Positions 1-5,571 are shown, counted from the stretch's first letter. The stretch is DNA of 5,946 nucleotides from Desulfovibrionaceae bacterium UBA3823 (GCA_002369295.1 DFDR01000069.1:1634-7579); one strand, 5' to 3'. The notes: generated from the letters alone by a model not told the origin. Numbers and translations are program-made.

Positions 1-1
1 C

Positions 2-781
2 CGCGGGCTTAGCCTCGGCAGGTTCGGCGCAGGACGCGCCAGCCGAAGTTTCCTCCGGCATGGCCTCTGCTTCGGCTGCAGGGAGCCGCTGGCCTTCCGC
101 CGGCGCCTCCTCGGCTGCCAGTCGCGAGGCTGCGCGGGACGGGACCGGCGTCTGCCGCGTGCCGATAGCATCACTAGCGGAGGCTTCGGAGAGGGACGGT
201 GCGTCCCCCGCCGCTTCGGATGCCGGCAATGCGGGCTCAGACGATGCCGGCCTGGGCGCTTCAGGCTGAGCCGCTTCAGGCTGGACTGCTCCGGACCGGA
301 TTGCTTCAGGCTGAGCCGCTCCGGACTGGACTGTTCCGGTCTGGACTGCTCCGGGCTGGTCCCAGGCCTTGCCCTGCCCTTGGCCGAAGCTGTCGAGCCC
401 GCGGCGCAGCAGCTCGGCCACGGTGAGATCGGGCTGCTTCAGGGAAAGGCCGAGCATGCGCACGAAGAGCGCGGGGTCCTGTCCTGCGCGGCCGGCGCTG
501 GCGGACCAGGCCGACCAGAAGCCCTCGTAGCGGGCGAGCATGCCGGCTAGCACCTCGACCTCGGCCGCGCATTCGTCCCTGCGGCCAAGGCGCTCCAGGA
601 GCTCCACGAGGAAAAGGCGCGCTTCGAGGAATTCGCCGTGGCGGCGCACCCCTTCCTTCAGCACCTCGCAGGCCTGCGCGAGTTCGCCCTCGCGCTCGAG
701 CATCCTGGCCAGCGGAAAGAAAATCTTGGAATTGGGCTCGAGCGCCAGAACTTCCCTGTACCACTCAATTTTTTCGGTCAT
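2..781 (-). CDS. TPR-like protein with Ala/Pro/Glu-rich tail, C-terminus outside window
   Basis: The frame is open from the ATG at 781 to the left edge (260 codons, no stop seen), so the C-terminus is missing. Residues 1-135 are strongly helical. They begin MTEKIEWYREVLALEPNS and continue with short helix pairs (FFPLARMLEREGELAQACEVL, then FLEARLFLVELLERLGRRDE) of the kind found in tetratricopeptide repeats, which usually act as protein-binding scaffolds. From about residue 141 the protein becomes low-complexity and rich in Ala, Pro, Glu, Gln and Ser, including a run of imperfect pentapeptides of the QPEA/QSGA type. No signal peptide is visible, so it is probably cytoplasmic. The start is supported by AGGAG nine bases upstream, inside the end of the ftsB-like gene, and by the one-base gap after that gene's stop (TAGGATG), which suggests coupled translation. 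The TPR call rests on pattern only; the partner is unknown. Confidence 0.72.
   Translation of the reverse strand, partial: MTEKIEWYREVLALEPNSKIFFPLARMLEREGELAQACEVLKEGVRRHGEFLEARLFLVELLERLGRRDECAAEVEVLAGMLARYEGFWSAWSASAGRAGQDPALFVRMLGLSLKQPDLTVAELLRRGLDSFGQGQGKAWDQPGAVQTGTVQSGAAQPEAIRSGAVQPEAAQPEAPRPASSEPALPASEAAGDAPSLSEASASDAIGTRQTPVPSRAASRLAAEEAPAEGQRLPAAEAEAMPEETSAGASCAEPAEAKPA
260..364. repeat. 15-bp tandem repeat, seven units, inside the TPR-like gene
   Basis: Seven imperfect 15-base units lie head to tail, starting at 260, 275, 290, 305, 320, 335 and 350. Two forms are mixed: TTCAGGCTGAGCCGC (units 1 and 4 are identical) and TCCGGACTGGACTGT-like units. The last unit is the most diverged. 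Because 15 is a multiple of three, the array stays in frame and encodes pentapeptides such as AQPEA and VQSGA on the minus strand. Gain or loss of units would change protein length without breaking the frame. Confidence 0.85.
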
Positions 782-782
782 C

Positions 783-1085
783 CTAACGGGCTCCTGTTTG
801 AGGGTGCGCGTCGAAAAGGTAGAGCACTTCGTTGGCCCGCAGGTAGTGGAGCCGCTGGCGAACCATCTTTTCCACGTACTTGGGATCGTTCCTCAGCAGG
901 CGTATCTCCTGGGACAAAGCGCGGTTCTCACTGTCGAGGGCCTTGATCTGGGAGGCGATCTGGGCGTGTTCCGCCTTGAGGGCGGCGTAGTCCACGAGGC
1001 CGTTGGTCCCCCACACCATGCGGTAGAGCAGAAGGACGTTGACGAGCGCGAACGCGCAGAGGAGGAAGACGCGCCAGAACATCTA
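783..1085 (-). CDS. ftsB: FtsB/DivIC-like septum formation initiator, with its stop overlapping no neighbour (start 1082)
   Basis: This encodes a 99-residue protein starting at the ATG at 1082 and ending at the TAG at 783-785; bases 1083-1085 are the stop codon of the upstream gene, directly abutting (TAGATG). The features fit the FtsB/DivIC family: a single N-terminal membrane segment (about residues 3-22, FLLCAFALVNVLLLY), a WGTNGLVDY motif just outside the membrane resembling the FtsB W-G-x-N-G signature, a coiled coil (about 30-66) and a C-terminal RLHYLRANEVLYLF segment typical of the family. Length is close to that of E. coli FtsB. In the known system FtsB pairs with FtsL and binds FtsQ to activate septal peptidoglycan synthesis by FtsW/FtsI. 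Only a weak AAGG lies upstream, so translation probably depends on coupling. The family is clear; the choice of FtsB rather than DivIC is by Gram-negative convention. Confidence 0.87.
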
Positions 1086-1346
1086 CTGCAGCACCTTGTC
1101 CCGGTTGGCGGACACGCGGCCTTCCAGAACGCATTCGTTGAGTATCTTTGCCGTGAGCATCTCGAGCCTGGCGAGCTCCTCTTCGTCCACGCTGATGCCG
1201 TCAAGGCGGGCCGCATAGCTCTTCAGCAAGGCCATTTCCTCGCCGAGGGCGCGGTCCATGCCCTGGGCGCGGAAGTCTTCCTCCAGATCGAGGACGGCCG
1301 CAATGCAGCTTCTGAGCCGTTCGCGCAGCGCGGTGTTCCTGTCCAT
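1083..1346 (-). CDS. small helical protein of unknown function between pgsA and ftsB
   Basis: This encodes an 87-residue protein from the ATG at 1346 (MDRNTALRERLRSCIAA) to the TAG at 1083-1085. The start is chosen because GGGAG sits six bases upstream and because it clears the pgsA stop by 23 bases; longer in-frame readings would overlap pgsA. The protein is charged and appears almost wholly alpha-helical, with heptad-like Leu/Ala spacing and the acidic stretch SVDEEELARLEMLTAKIL. There is no membrane segment or signal peptide, and only two cysteines (14 and 72). I do not recognise the family. Its stop codon directly abuts the ftsB start, so it is very probably co-translated with the division protein, and a cytoplasmic helical partner or regulator is possible. 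That role is inferred from position alone. Confidence 0.75.
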   Translation of the reverse strand: MDRNTALRERLRSCIAAVLDLEEDFRAQGMDRALGEEMALLKSYAARLDGISVDEEELARLEMLTAKILNECVLEGRVSANRDKVLQ

Positions 1347-1369
1347 GCCTTGCTCCCGCCGGTCTGCGC

Positions 1370-1936
1370 CTAGTTCTCTGCTTCCCTGCCCTGCTCGTCC
1401 TTGACGGCGGCAAAGAAGCCCCTGCAGTAGTTCCAGCACGAGAAGACGGCCATGACCATGGAGAGGTAGAGGAGCACGGTTCCCAGGCTGTGCATGTCCA
1501 CGCCCCAGAGGGGATAGTGGAGCATGAGGGGGACGGAGGCGAACATCTGCAGCACGGTCTTGAGCTTGCCGTACCTGTCCGCCGCGAGGACGATGCCCTC
1601 GTCGATGGCGATGGTGCGCAGGCCCGTCACGATGAGCTCCCGCGAGACGATGACGATGACGACCCAGGCCGGCGCCCAGCCGAGCATGACGAGCATGATG
1701 AGCACCGAGCAGATGAGCACCTTGTCGGCCAGGGGATCCAGAAACTTGCCCATGTTGCTCACCATGTGGCAGGAGCGTGCGATGTAGCCGTCCAGCCAGT
1801 CGGTGACCGAGGCCAGAATGAAGGCAAGGGCCGCGAGCCGGCACGTGGCCGCGCCCTCGAAGTAGAGCAGCGCCACCACGACGGGCACCAGGATGACGCG
1901 CATGAGCGTTATTTTCGTTGCAAGAGTGATGTGCAT
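1370..1936 (-). CDS. pgsA: CDP-diacylglycerol--glycerol-3-phosphate 3-phosphatidyltransferase
   Basis: This is a 188-residue integral membrane enzyme that transfers the phosphatidyl group from CDP-diacylglycerol to glycerol 3-phosphate, giving phosphatidylglycerol phosphate, the committed step to phosphatidylglycerol and cardiolipin. The full CDP-alcohol phosphotransferase signature D-x2-D-G-x2-A-R-x8-G-x3-D-x3-D is present with D46, D49, G50, A53, R54, G63, D67 and D71, so all catalytic and metal-binding positions are intact. Family-typical segments follow: KFLDPLADKVL (64-74), SRELIVTGLR (98-107) and GKLKTVLQM (123-131). Hydrophobic segments lie near residues 13-45, 73-97 and 133-175. The ATG at 1936 is preceded by AAGGAG ten bases upstream. 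An in-frame ATG further up (MVAKRAETAF) has no such site and adds non-family sequence. It is likely the first gene of a unit running into the small helical gene, ftsB and the TPR gene. Confidence 0.96.
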   Translation of the reverse strand: MHITLATKITLMRVILVPVVVALLYFEGAATCRLAALAFILASVTDWLDGYIARSCHMVSNMGKFLDPLADKVLICSVLIMLVMLGWAPAWVVIVIVSRELIVTGLRTIAIDEGIVLAADRYGKLKTVLQMFASVPLMLHYPLWGVDMHSLGTVLLYLSMVMAVFSCWNYCRGFFAAVKDEQGREAEN

Positions 1937-1946
1937 GGAGATGGCG

Positions 1947-1952
1947 CTCCTT
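1947..1952 (-). promoter_or_regulatory. ribosome binding site of pgsA
   Basis: AAGGAG on the minus strand, ten bases before the ATG at 1936. It decides the pgsA start against the longer in-frame reading from further upstream. The spacing is at the long end of normal. Confidence 0.7.
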
Positions 1953-2020
1953 GGGGAAAAGGCCGTTTCAGCCCTCTTGGCTACCATACTTCCCCTGTGG
2001 AGAAAAGAGAAAATGCGCGC

Positions 2021-2053
2021 CTGCCGGAAGACGCCGGCAAGGGAGGCCGGCAG
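2021..2053. repeat. competing inverted repeats in the mrp-pgsA spacer
   Basis: CTGCCGG at 2021-2027 can pair with CCGGCAG at 2047-2053. Its inner part TGCCGG (2022-2027) can alternatively pair with CCGGCA at 2034-2039 across a six-base loop. The two structures exclude each other. If pgsA is transcribed from within this spacer they would lie in or near its leader. In a GC-rich genome this may be chance. Confidence 0.35.
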
Positions 2054-2076
2054 AGCGGGGCTGGCGCAGGGACGCG

Positions 2077-2115
2077 AAAAAAGGGCGCCGTGCGGAAAAA
2101 TCGGCACAGGCGCCC
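2077..2115 (-). terminator. second intrinsic terminator downstream of mrp
   Basis: On the minus strand GGGCGCC (2115-2109) pairs with GGCGCCC (2089-2083). After one bulged T the stem continues with GTGC/GCAC around a ten-base T-rich loop, giving eleven pairs. A run of six T (2082-2077) follows after the stem. This is the classic layout of a factor-independent terminator, reading leftward, the direction of mrp. Confidence 0.8.
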
Positions 2116-2118
2116 TCG

Positions 2119-2144
2119 AAAAAGTCCTGCCAGGGCGGGCAGGA
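2119..2144 (-). terminator. first intrinsic terminator downstream of mrp
   Basis: On the minus strand TCCTGCC (2144-2138) pairs with GGCAGGA (2131-2125) across the six-base loop CGCCCT. After a C, a run of five T (2123-2119) follows. It begins 14 bases after the mrp stop codon and is followed at once by a second, stronger hairpin, so most transcription from pcm-mrp should stop before pgsA. Confidence 0.78.
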
Positions 2145-2157
2145 GCAGGGAAAGGCC

Positions 2158-3039
2158 CTACTTGCCCCCTTCGGTGCAGATCTTCACGATGTTTCTCGCC
2201 ACCTCGAGGAAGGCCTCCCGGGTGGGGCTGGCCTCGTCCATCTCGACCACGGGAACGCCGTTGTCGGCTGCCACGACGGCCGCCGGATCGAGGGGGATGG
2301 CGCCGAGGAAGTTCATCTTCTCCTGCCTGGCGAGCTTCTCGCCGCCGCCCTTCTTGAAGAGGTCGATCTCCTTGTGGCAGTGGGGGCAGACAAGTCCGCT
2401 CATGTTCTCGATGACGCCCACGGGGCGGGCTTTGGTCACCTGGATGAAGTTGATGCACTTGCGCACGTCGGCAAGCGAGATTTCCTGCGGGGTGGTGACC
2501 ACGACGCACTCGGCGTCCGGAATGGACTGCAGGATGGTCATGTGCTCGTCGCCGGTTCCTGGCGGGGAGTCGATGACGAGGAAGTCAAGGTCGCCCCAGG
2601 CCACGTCGCCGATGAACTGGCGGATGGCGGAGGCCTTCTTGGGGCCGCGCCAGATGATGGCCTGATCCTTGTCCTGGAGCAGGGAGTCCATGGAGATGAC
2701 CTTGAGATTCTTGTAGAGCGCGGGCAGAAGCTGGTTCTGGGCGTTGACGTTGATCTCGGCCTTCTGGAGGCCGAGCAGGTTCGGCACGCTGGGGCCGTGG
2801 ATGTCGACGTCGAGTATGCCCACGCGGTAGCCGAGCTTCGCCATGGCGCAGGCCACGTTGACGGCGACGGAGCTCTTGCCGACGCCGCCCTTGCCGCTCA
2901 TGACGAAGAGCTTGTGCTTGATGTGCGCGAGGTTGTTGGCGATGTCCCTGTCCTGCTGGGCGATGAGCTCGCTCGGACAGGTGCCGGTGCCTTTGGAGCT
3001 GCAGGATCCGGCGGATCCGCAGCTGGAACAGTCAGCCAT
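2158..3039 (-). CDS. mrp: Mrp/NBP35-family iron-sulfur cluster carrier ATPase
   Basis: This is a 293-residue cytoplasmic P-loop ATPase of the Mrp/NBP35/ApbC group. Family members hold a bridging [4Fe-4S] cluster at a dimer interface and hand it to apo-proteins. The deviant Walker A motif GKGGVGKS is at residues 49-56, preceded by KLFVMS. LDVDIHGPS (76-84) and VIDSPPGTGDEH (155-166) are the family switch regions, and NMSGLVCPHC (212-221) supplies the C218/C221 pair that would ligate the bridging cluster. The N-terminus carries four more cysteines (C4, C7, C13, C21), recalling the extra N-terminal cluster domain of NBP35, though the spacing is not the classic one. The ATG at 3039 is preceded by GGAG at five bases. 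An upstream in-frame reading overlaps pcm and adds unrelated sequence. It lies 61 bases after pcm and is followed by two terminators. Confidence 0.95.
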   Translation of the reverse strand: MADCSSCGSAGSCSSKGTGTCPSELIAQQDRDIANNLAHIKHKLFVMSGKGGVGKSSVAVNVACAMAKLGYRVGILDVDIHGPSVPNLLGLQKAEINVNAQNQLLPALYKNLKVISMDSLLQDKDQAIIWRGPKKASAIRQFIGDVAWGDLDFLVIDSPPGTGDEHMTILQSIPDAECVVVTTPQEISLADVRKCINFIQVTKARPVGVIENMSGLVCPHCHKEIDLFKKGGGEKLARQEKMNFLGAIPLDPAAVVAADNGVPVVEMDEASPTREAFLEVARNIVKICTEGGK

Positions 3040-3044
3040 AGTCA

Positions 3045-3048
3045 CTCC
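3045..3048 (-). promoter_or_regulatory. ribosome binding site of mrp
   Basis: GGAG on the minus strand, five bases before the ATG at 3039. It fixes the start at MADCSSCGS and excludes the longer in-frame reading that would overlap pcm. Confidence 0.65.
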
Positions 3049-3100
3049 GGTGTCCGGAAGGCCGCCCCGTGCAGAGCTGCAGGGGGGGCCGTGCGGACCG

Positions 3101-3868
3101 CTAAGGTTGCCACCCGTGGTTGCCCACGAGATCCACGAAGACGGCAGGGCCCAAGTCCTGGCCGCGCAGGGCGCCCCGCTCCTTCCAGCAGCGCTTGAGC
3201 CGCTGCTCGCGCGGGCGTCCTCCCACAGGAATAAGCATGATTCCCTTTTCGTCAAGCTGTCCGGCAAGCGGCGCGGGGATCTGGGGCCCGCCGGCAGTGA
3301 CGATGATCCTGTCGAAGCTCAGGCCGCCCGCAAGGCCGAGGGTGCCGTCGCCAAGGCGCATGCACACCCTTCCCGGCCGCAGGGCCGCAAGGGGGCCGGG
3401 CTGGGGAAAGGCCGGGGCGCCGGCAGGCGGACTGGCATCGACGTCGATGCCGAGCTCCGAGAGCACGGCCGCCGCGCGCCGGTAGAGGCCGGGCAGGCGC
3501 TCCACGGTGTAGACCCGGCAGCCGAGGCAGGCGAGCACGGCCGTCTGGTAGCCCGAGCCCGTGCCCACTTCGAGCACGCGCATGCCCCGGGAAACGCCGA
3601 GCAGCGAGGTCATGCGGGCGACGGTGAAGGGATGGGAGATGGTCTGGCCAAAGCCGATGGGCAGGGTCTGGAAGGCATAGGCTCTCGCCCGGAGGGCCGG
3701 ATCCACGAAGCGGTGGCGCGGCACGGCGCCCATGGCCGCCAGCACCGCCGGATCGGCAATGCCCTGCCGCGCAAGTTCACGGACCATGAGCCTGCGGCTG
3801 CGCTCAGCCACGGCCTCTGCCGCGCTCAGGGCCTGCGCCCCTCCCCGTTCAAATCGTGCTTCGTCCAT
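3101..3868 (-). CDS. pcm: protein-L-isoaspartate O-methyltransferase
   Basis: This is a 255-residue cytosolic SAM-dependent methyltransferase that marks isoaspartyl residues in aged proteins for repair. Family signatures appear in order: LARQGIADPAVLAAMGAVPRH (32-52), LPIGFGQTISHP (69-80, containing the conserved active-site Ser of GQTIS), SAM-binding motif I VLEVGTGSGYQTAVLA (98-113), YTVER (120-124), FDRIIVTAG (185-193) and the C-terminal FVDLVGNHGW (244-253). It is longer than the roughly 210 residues of the E. coli enzyme for two reasons: about 27 extra residues before MVREL, and a Pro/Ala-rich insertion at about 145-165 between the SELGID segment and the GDGTLGL strand. AGGAG stands only three bases before the ATG at 3868. 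A later start at Met28 would give a more usual N-terminus but has no clear ribosome site. mrp follows after 61 bases, probably in the same transcript. Confidence 0.94.
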   Translation of the reverse strand: MDEARFERGGAQALSAAEAVAERSRRLMVRELARQGIADPAVLAAMGAVPRHRFVDPALRARAYAFQTLPIGFGQTISHPFTVARMTSLLGVSRGMRVLEVGTGSGYQTAVLACLGCRVYTVERLPGLYRRAAAVLSELGIDVDASPPAGAPAFPQPGPLAALRPGRVCMRLGDGTLGLAGGLSFDRIIVTAGGPQIPAPLAGQLDEKGIMLIPVGGRPREQRLKRCWKERGALRGQDLGPAVFVDLVGNHGWQP

Positions 3869-3973
3869 ATGCTCCTGCCATGCGATCCCGCCATGTGCCC
3901 CGCAGAGGGCGTTCCTGATCCGCTCTCTGTTACGGCCTTTCCCCTGCCCTGTCCATACCCCTGGCGGAGCGCC

Positions 3974-4026
3974 TACTCTTAGAGTTTTTCTAGAAACTTG
4001 ATTATCCGGCCTCGTTGTGCAAGATT
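3974..4026. promoter_or_regulatory. AT-rich island in the divergent pcm / M23 spacer, probable promoter core
   Basis: The 218-base spacer between pcm and the M23 gene is GC-rich except for about 3974-4005. On the minus strand GATAAT (4005-4000) matches the -10 consensus at five of six positions, though no good -35 lies at the right distance. On the plus strand TTGATT (3998-4003) is 17 bases from AAGATT (4021-4026), a weak -35/-10 pair. The island also holds CTCTTAGAG (3976-3984) and the perfect palindrome TTTCTAGAAA (3987-3996). Both flanking genes need a promoter, so its place here is reasonable. The exact boxes are uncertain. Confidence 0.4.
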
Positions 4027-4070
4027 GCCCTCCTGGGCGCTGCCTCAGGCCGCGCGACCCGTCTGCCCTT

Positions 4071-4077
4071 AAAGGAG
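4071..4077 (+). promoter_or_regulatory. ribosome binding site of the M23 peptidase gene
   Basis: AAAGGAG nine bases before the ATG at 4087. It settles the start at MRTRLLPNLL, which puts the hydrophobic signal-anchor at the very N-terminus, against a TTG start 24 codons upstream. Confidence 0.8.
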
Positions 4078-4086
4078 TCCTTGAAG

Positions 4087-5466
4087 ATGCGAACCCGCCT
4101 TCTGCCCAACCTGCTCGTTGTCCTCGTGCTGGCCGTCCTGGCCTTCGGGGTGTGGTCCTTTGTCTACGACATGGAGGGCCCGGAGATAGCCGTGGAGCCC
4201 AAAGTGGACCGCATCTCCCCGAACACGAAGCTTGCCGTGCGCATGAAGGACAAGGCGGGCGTGCGGGAGCTCTCCCTGGCCATACGCCGCGACGGCCAGG
4301 TGCAGGAATTCTACAGGAAGCGCTACGAGGACGGCTTGACGGACCGCACCGAAACCGTGCCCCTGAAGGACGCGAACCTCCAGGACGGCGCCTTCGAGCT
4401 CGAGATCAAGGCCACGGACGGGTCCCTGGCCGGCTTCGGCCACGGCAACACCCGCACCCTCGCCCTGCCCATGACCCTCGACACCCAGCCGCCGAGGCTC
4501 TCCATCAAGACCCTGCCCCCGCACATCGGCCGCGGCGGCTGCGCCGTCATACGCTACACGGCCAGCGAGGAGATCCACGACACGGGCGTGCTCATCAACG
4601 GCAACTTCCTCGTGCCCGCCTTCCTGCAGAAGGACGGCTCCTGGGTCTGCATCTACCCCTTCCCCTACAGGATGAGCCCGCAGGACTTCAAGAAGAGCGT
4701 CGAGATCACGGCGACCGACGGCGCCGGCAACGTCACCCGCAGCCACATCACCGTCATGCCCTTCGACCGCAGGTTCAAGGACGACAAGATCACCGTCACC
4801 GACGCCTTCCTGAACCGGGTCCACGAGAAGCTCTCCCACCTGACCCCCGGCGTCGGCGACCCCATGCAGTGCTACCTTGCCATCAACGACGCCGTGCGAC
4901 GCCAGAACATGGAGCGGCTCTTCGAGCTCACGAGAAGCTCAGCCGGCGCCATGCTCTGGAACGGCGGCTTCATGCAGCTGCCCCGGGCCGCCGTGCGCGC
5001 CAGCTTCGCCGACCACCGCACCCTCTACTACAACGGCCAGCTCATCGGCGAGGCCTCCCACCTCGGCATCGATCTGGCCAGCCTGCGCAACGCCGAGATA
5101 CCGGCCGCCAACGACGGCAAGGTGGTCTTCACGGGCGAGCTCGGCGTCTACGGCAACCTCTGCCTCATCGACCACGGCCTCGGCGTCTTCTCCCTCTACG
5201 CCCATATGCAGAACTTCGACGTCAAGGCCGGCGACGCCGTTGCCAAGGGCCAGATCATCGGCCGCACCGACCAGACCGGCCTCGCCTTCGGCGACCACCT
5301 CCATTTCGGCATCATCGTCGGCGGCATCGAGGTCACGCCCATCGAATGGCTCGACCCCAAGTGGGTGAAGAACATCGTCGACAACGTCAACGGCGTGGCC
5401 GCGCCCCAGGGCCAGGCCCCCCAGCCTGGCCAGGCGCCCAAGGGCAAGCCGAGGCGCCGGCGCTAG
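4087..5466 (+). CDS. membrane-anchored M23 (LytM-type) metallopeptidase with Ig-like regions
   Basis: This is a 459-residue protein predicted to face the periplasm and act on peptidoglycan cross-bridges, or to regulate amidases as LytM factors do. A short basic start (MRTR) and a hydrophobic stretch (about 5-26) form a signal-anchor without an obvious cleavage or lipobox site. Two beta-rich, Ig/Big-like regions follow (about 30-130 and 135-225, with repeated TLDTQPP and TATDGAGNV loops), then a helical linker and the M23 domain at about 310-425. The zinc site looks complete: H325 and D329 in SHLGIDLA, and H406 in GDHLHFG, with H372 (YAHM) and H404 as further active-site histidines. The enzyme is therefore probably active rather than a degenerate amidase activator. 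The tail is Gln/Pro/Gly-rich and ends in RRRR. It is transcribed away from pcm and converges on the next gene. The specific substrate cannot be told from sequence. Confidence 0.92.
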   Translation: MRTRLLPNLLVVLVLAVLAFGVWSFVYDMEGPEIAVEPKVDRISPNTKLAVRMKDKAGVRELSLAIRRDGQVQEFYRKRYEDGLTDRTETVPLKDANLQDGAFELEIKATDGSLAGFGHGNTRTLALPMTLDTQPPRLSIKTLPPHIGRGGCAVIRYTASEEIHDTGVLINGNFLVPAFLQKDGSWVCIYPFPYRMSPQDFKKSVEITATDGAGNVTRSHITVMPFDRRFKDDKITVTDAFLNRVHEKLSHLTPGVGDPMQCYLAINDAVRRQNMERLFELTRSSAGAMLWNGGFMQLPRAAVRASFADHRTLYYNGQLIGEASHLGIDLASLRNAEIPAANDGKVVFTGELGVYGNLCLIDHGLGVFSLYAHMQNFDVKAGDAVAKGQIIGRTDQTGLAFGDHLHFGIIVGGIEVTPIEWLDPKWVKNIVDNVNGVAAPQGQAPQPGQAPKGKPRRRR

Positions 5467-5493
5467 CCTGCCGCCGGGCGGCTGCGCCCATCC

Positions 5494-5512
5494 CTGCGGC
5501 CCCAGGCTGCAG
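5494..5512. repeat. GC-rich hairpin after the M23 gene
   Basis: CTGCGGCC (5494-5501) pairs with GGCTGCAG (5505-5512) across a three-base loop, with one G-T wobble. No T-run follows on either strand. It could slow polymerase or protect the 3' end of the M23 mRNA. Confidence 0.4.
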
Positions 5513-5525
5513 CCCGGTCAGCAAA

Positions 5526-5547
5526 GCCCTCCCGGCTGCGGGAGGGC
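5526..5547. terminator. probable bidirectional terminator hairpin between convergent genes
   Basis: GCCCTCCC (5526-5533) and GGGAGGGC (5540-5547) form a perfect eight-pair stem around GGCTGC, midway in the 118-base gap between two convergent genes. The plus strand lacks a T-run. The minus strand has only TTT directly after the stem. Position and stability suggest termination or 3'-end protection for both transcripts, but it is not a textbook intrinsic terminator. Confidence 0.55.
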
Positions 5548-5571
5548 AGCGGGGAGGGCTGCAATGGCGGA

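Noticed and set aside
1347..1844. N-terminal extension of the small helical gene into the pgsA region
   Set aside because: It is His/Arg/Gly-rich shadow sequence of pgsA, and GGGAG six bases before the ATG at 1346 marks the start.
1490..3198. Long plus-strand open frames (1490-2665 and 1951-3198) opposite pgsA and mrp
   Set aside because: They lie antisense to well-recognised genes, run across the terminators and intergenic spacer, and have His/Asp/Glu/Gly-rich composition typical of shadows in GC-rich DNA.
3040..3267. Longer in-frame start for mrp, overlapping pcm
   Set aside because: The added sequence is a shadow of pcm, and a good ribosome site precedes the ATG at 3039.
3987..3996. TTTCTAGAAA as a heat-shock element
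   Set aside because: The TTCnnGAA pattern is the eukaryotic type and does not resemble bacterial sigma-32 or CIRCE sites. It is kept only as a palindrome.
4015..4086. TTG start for the M23 gene, 24 codons upstream
   Set aside because: The ATG at 4087 has AAAGGAG nine bases before it and puts the signal-anchor at the N-terminus. The extension is not hydrophobic and overlaps the candidate promoter.
4069..4839. Minus-strand open frame of 256 codons opposite the M23 gene
   Set aside because: It is a Val/Gly/Asp/Ala-rich shadow of a clear metallopeptidase, with no recognisable motif.
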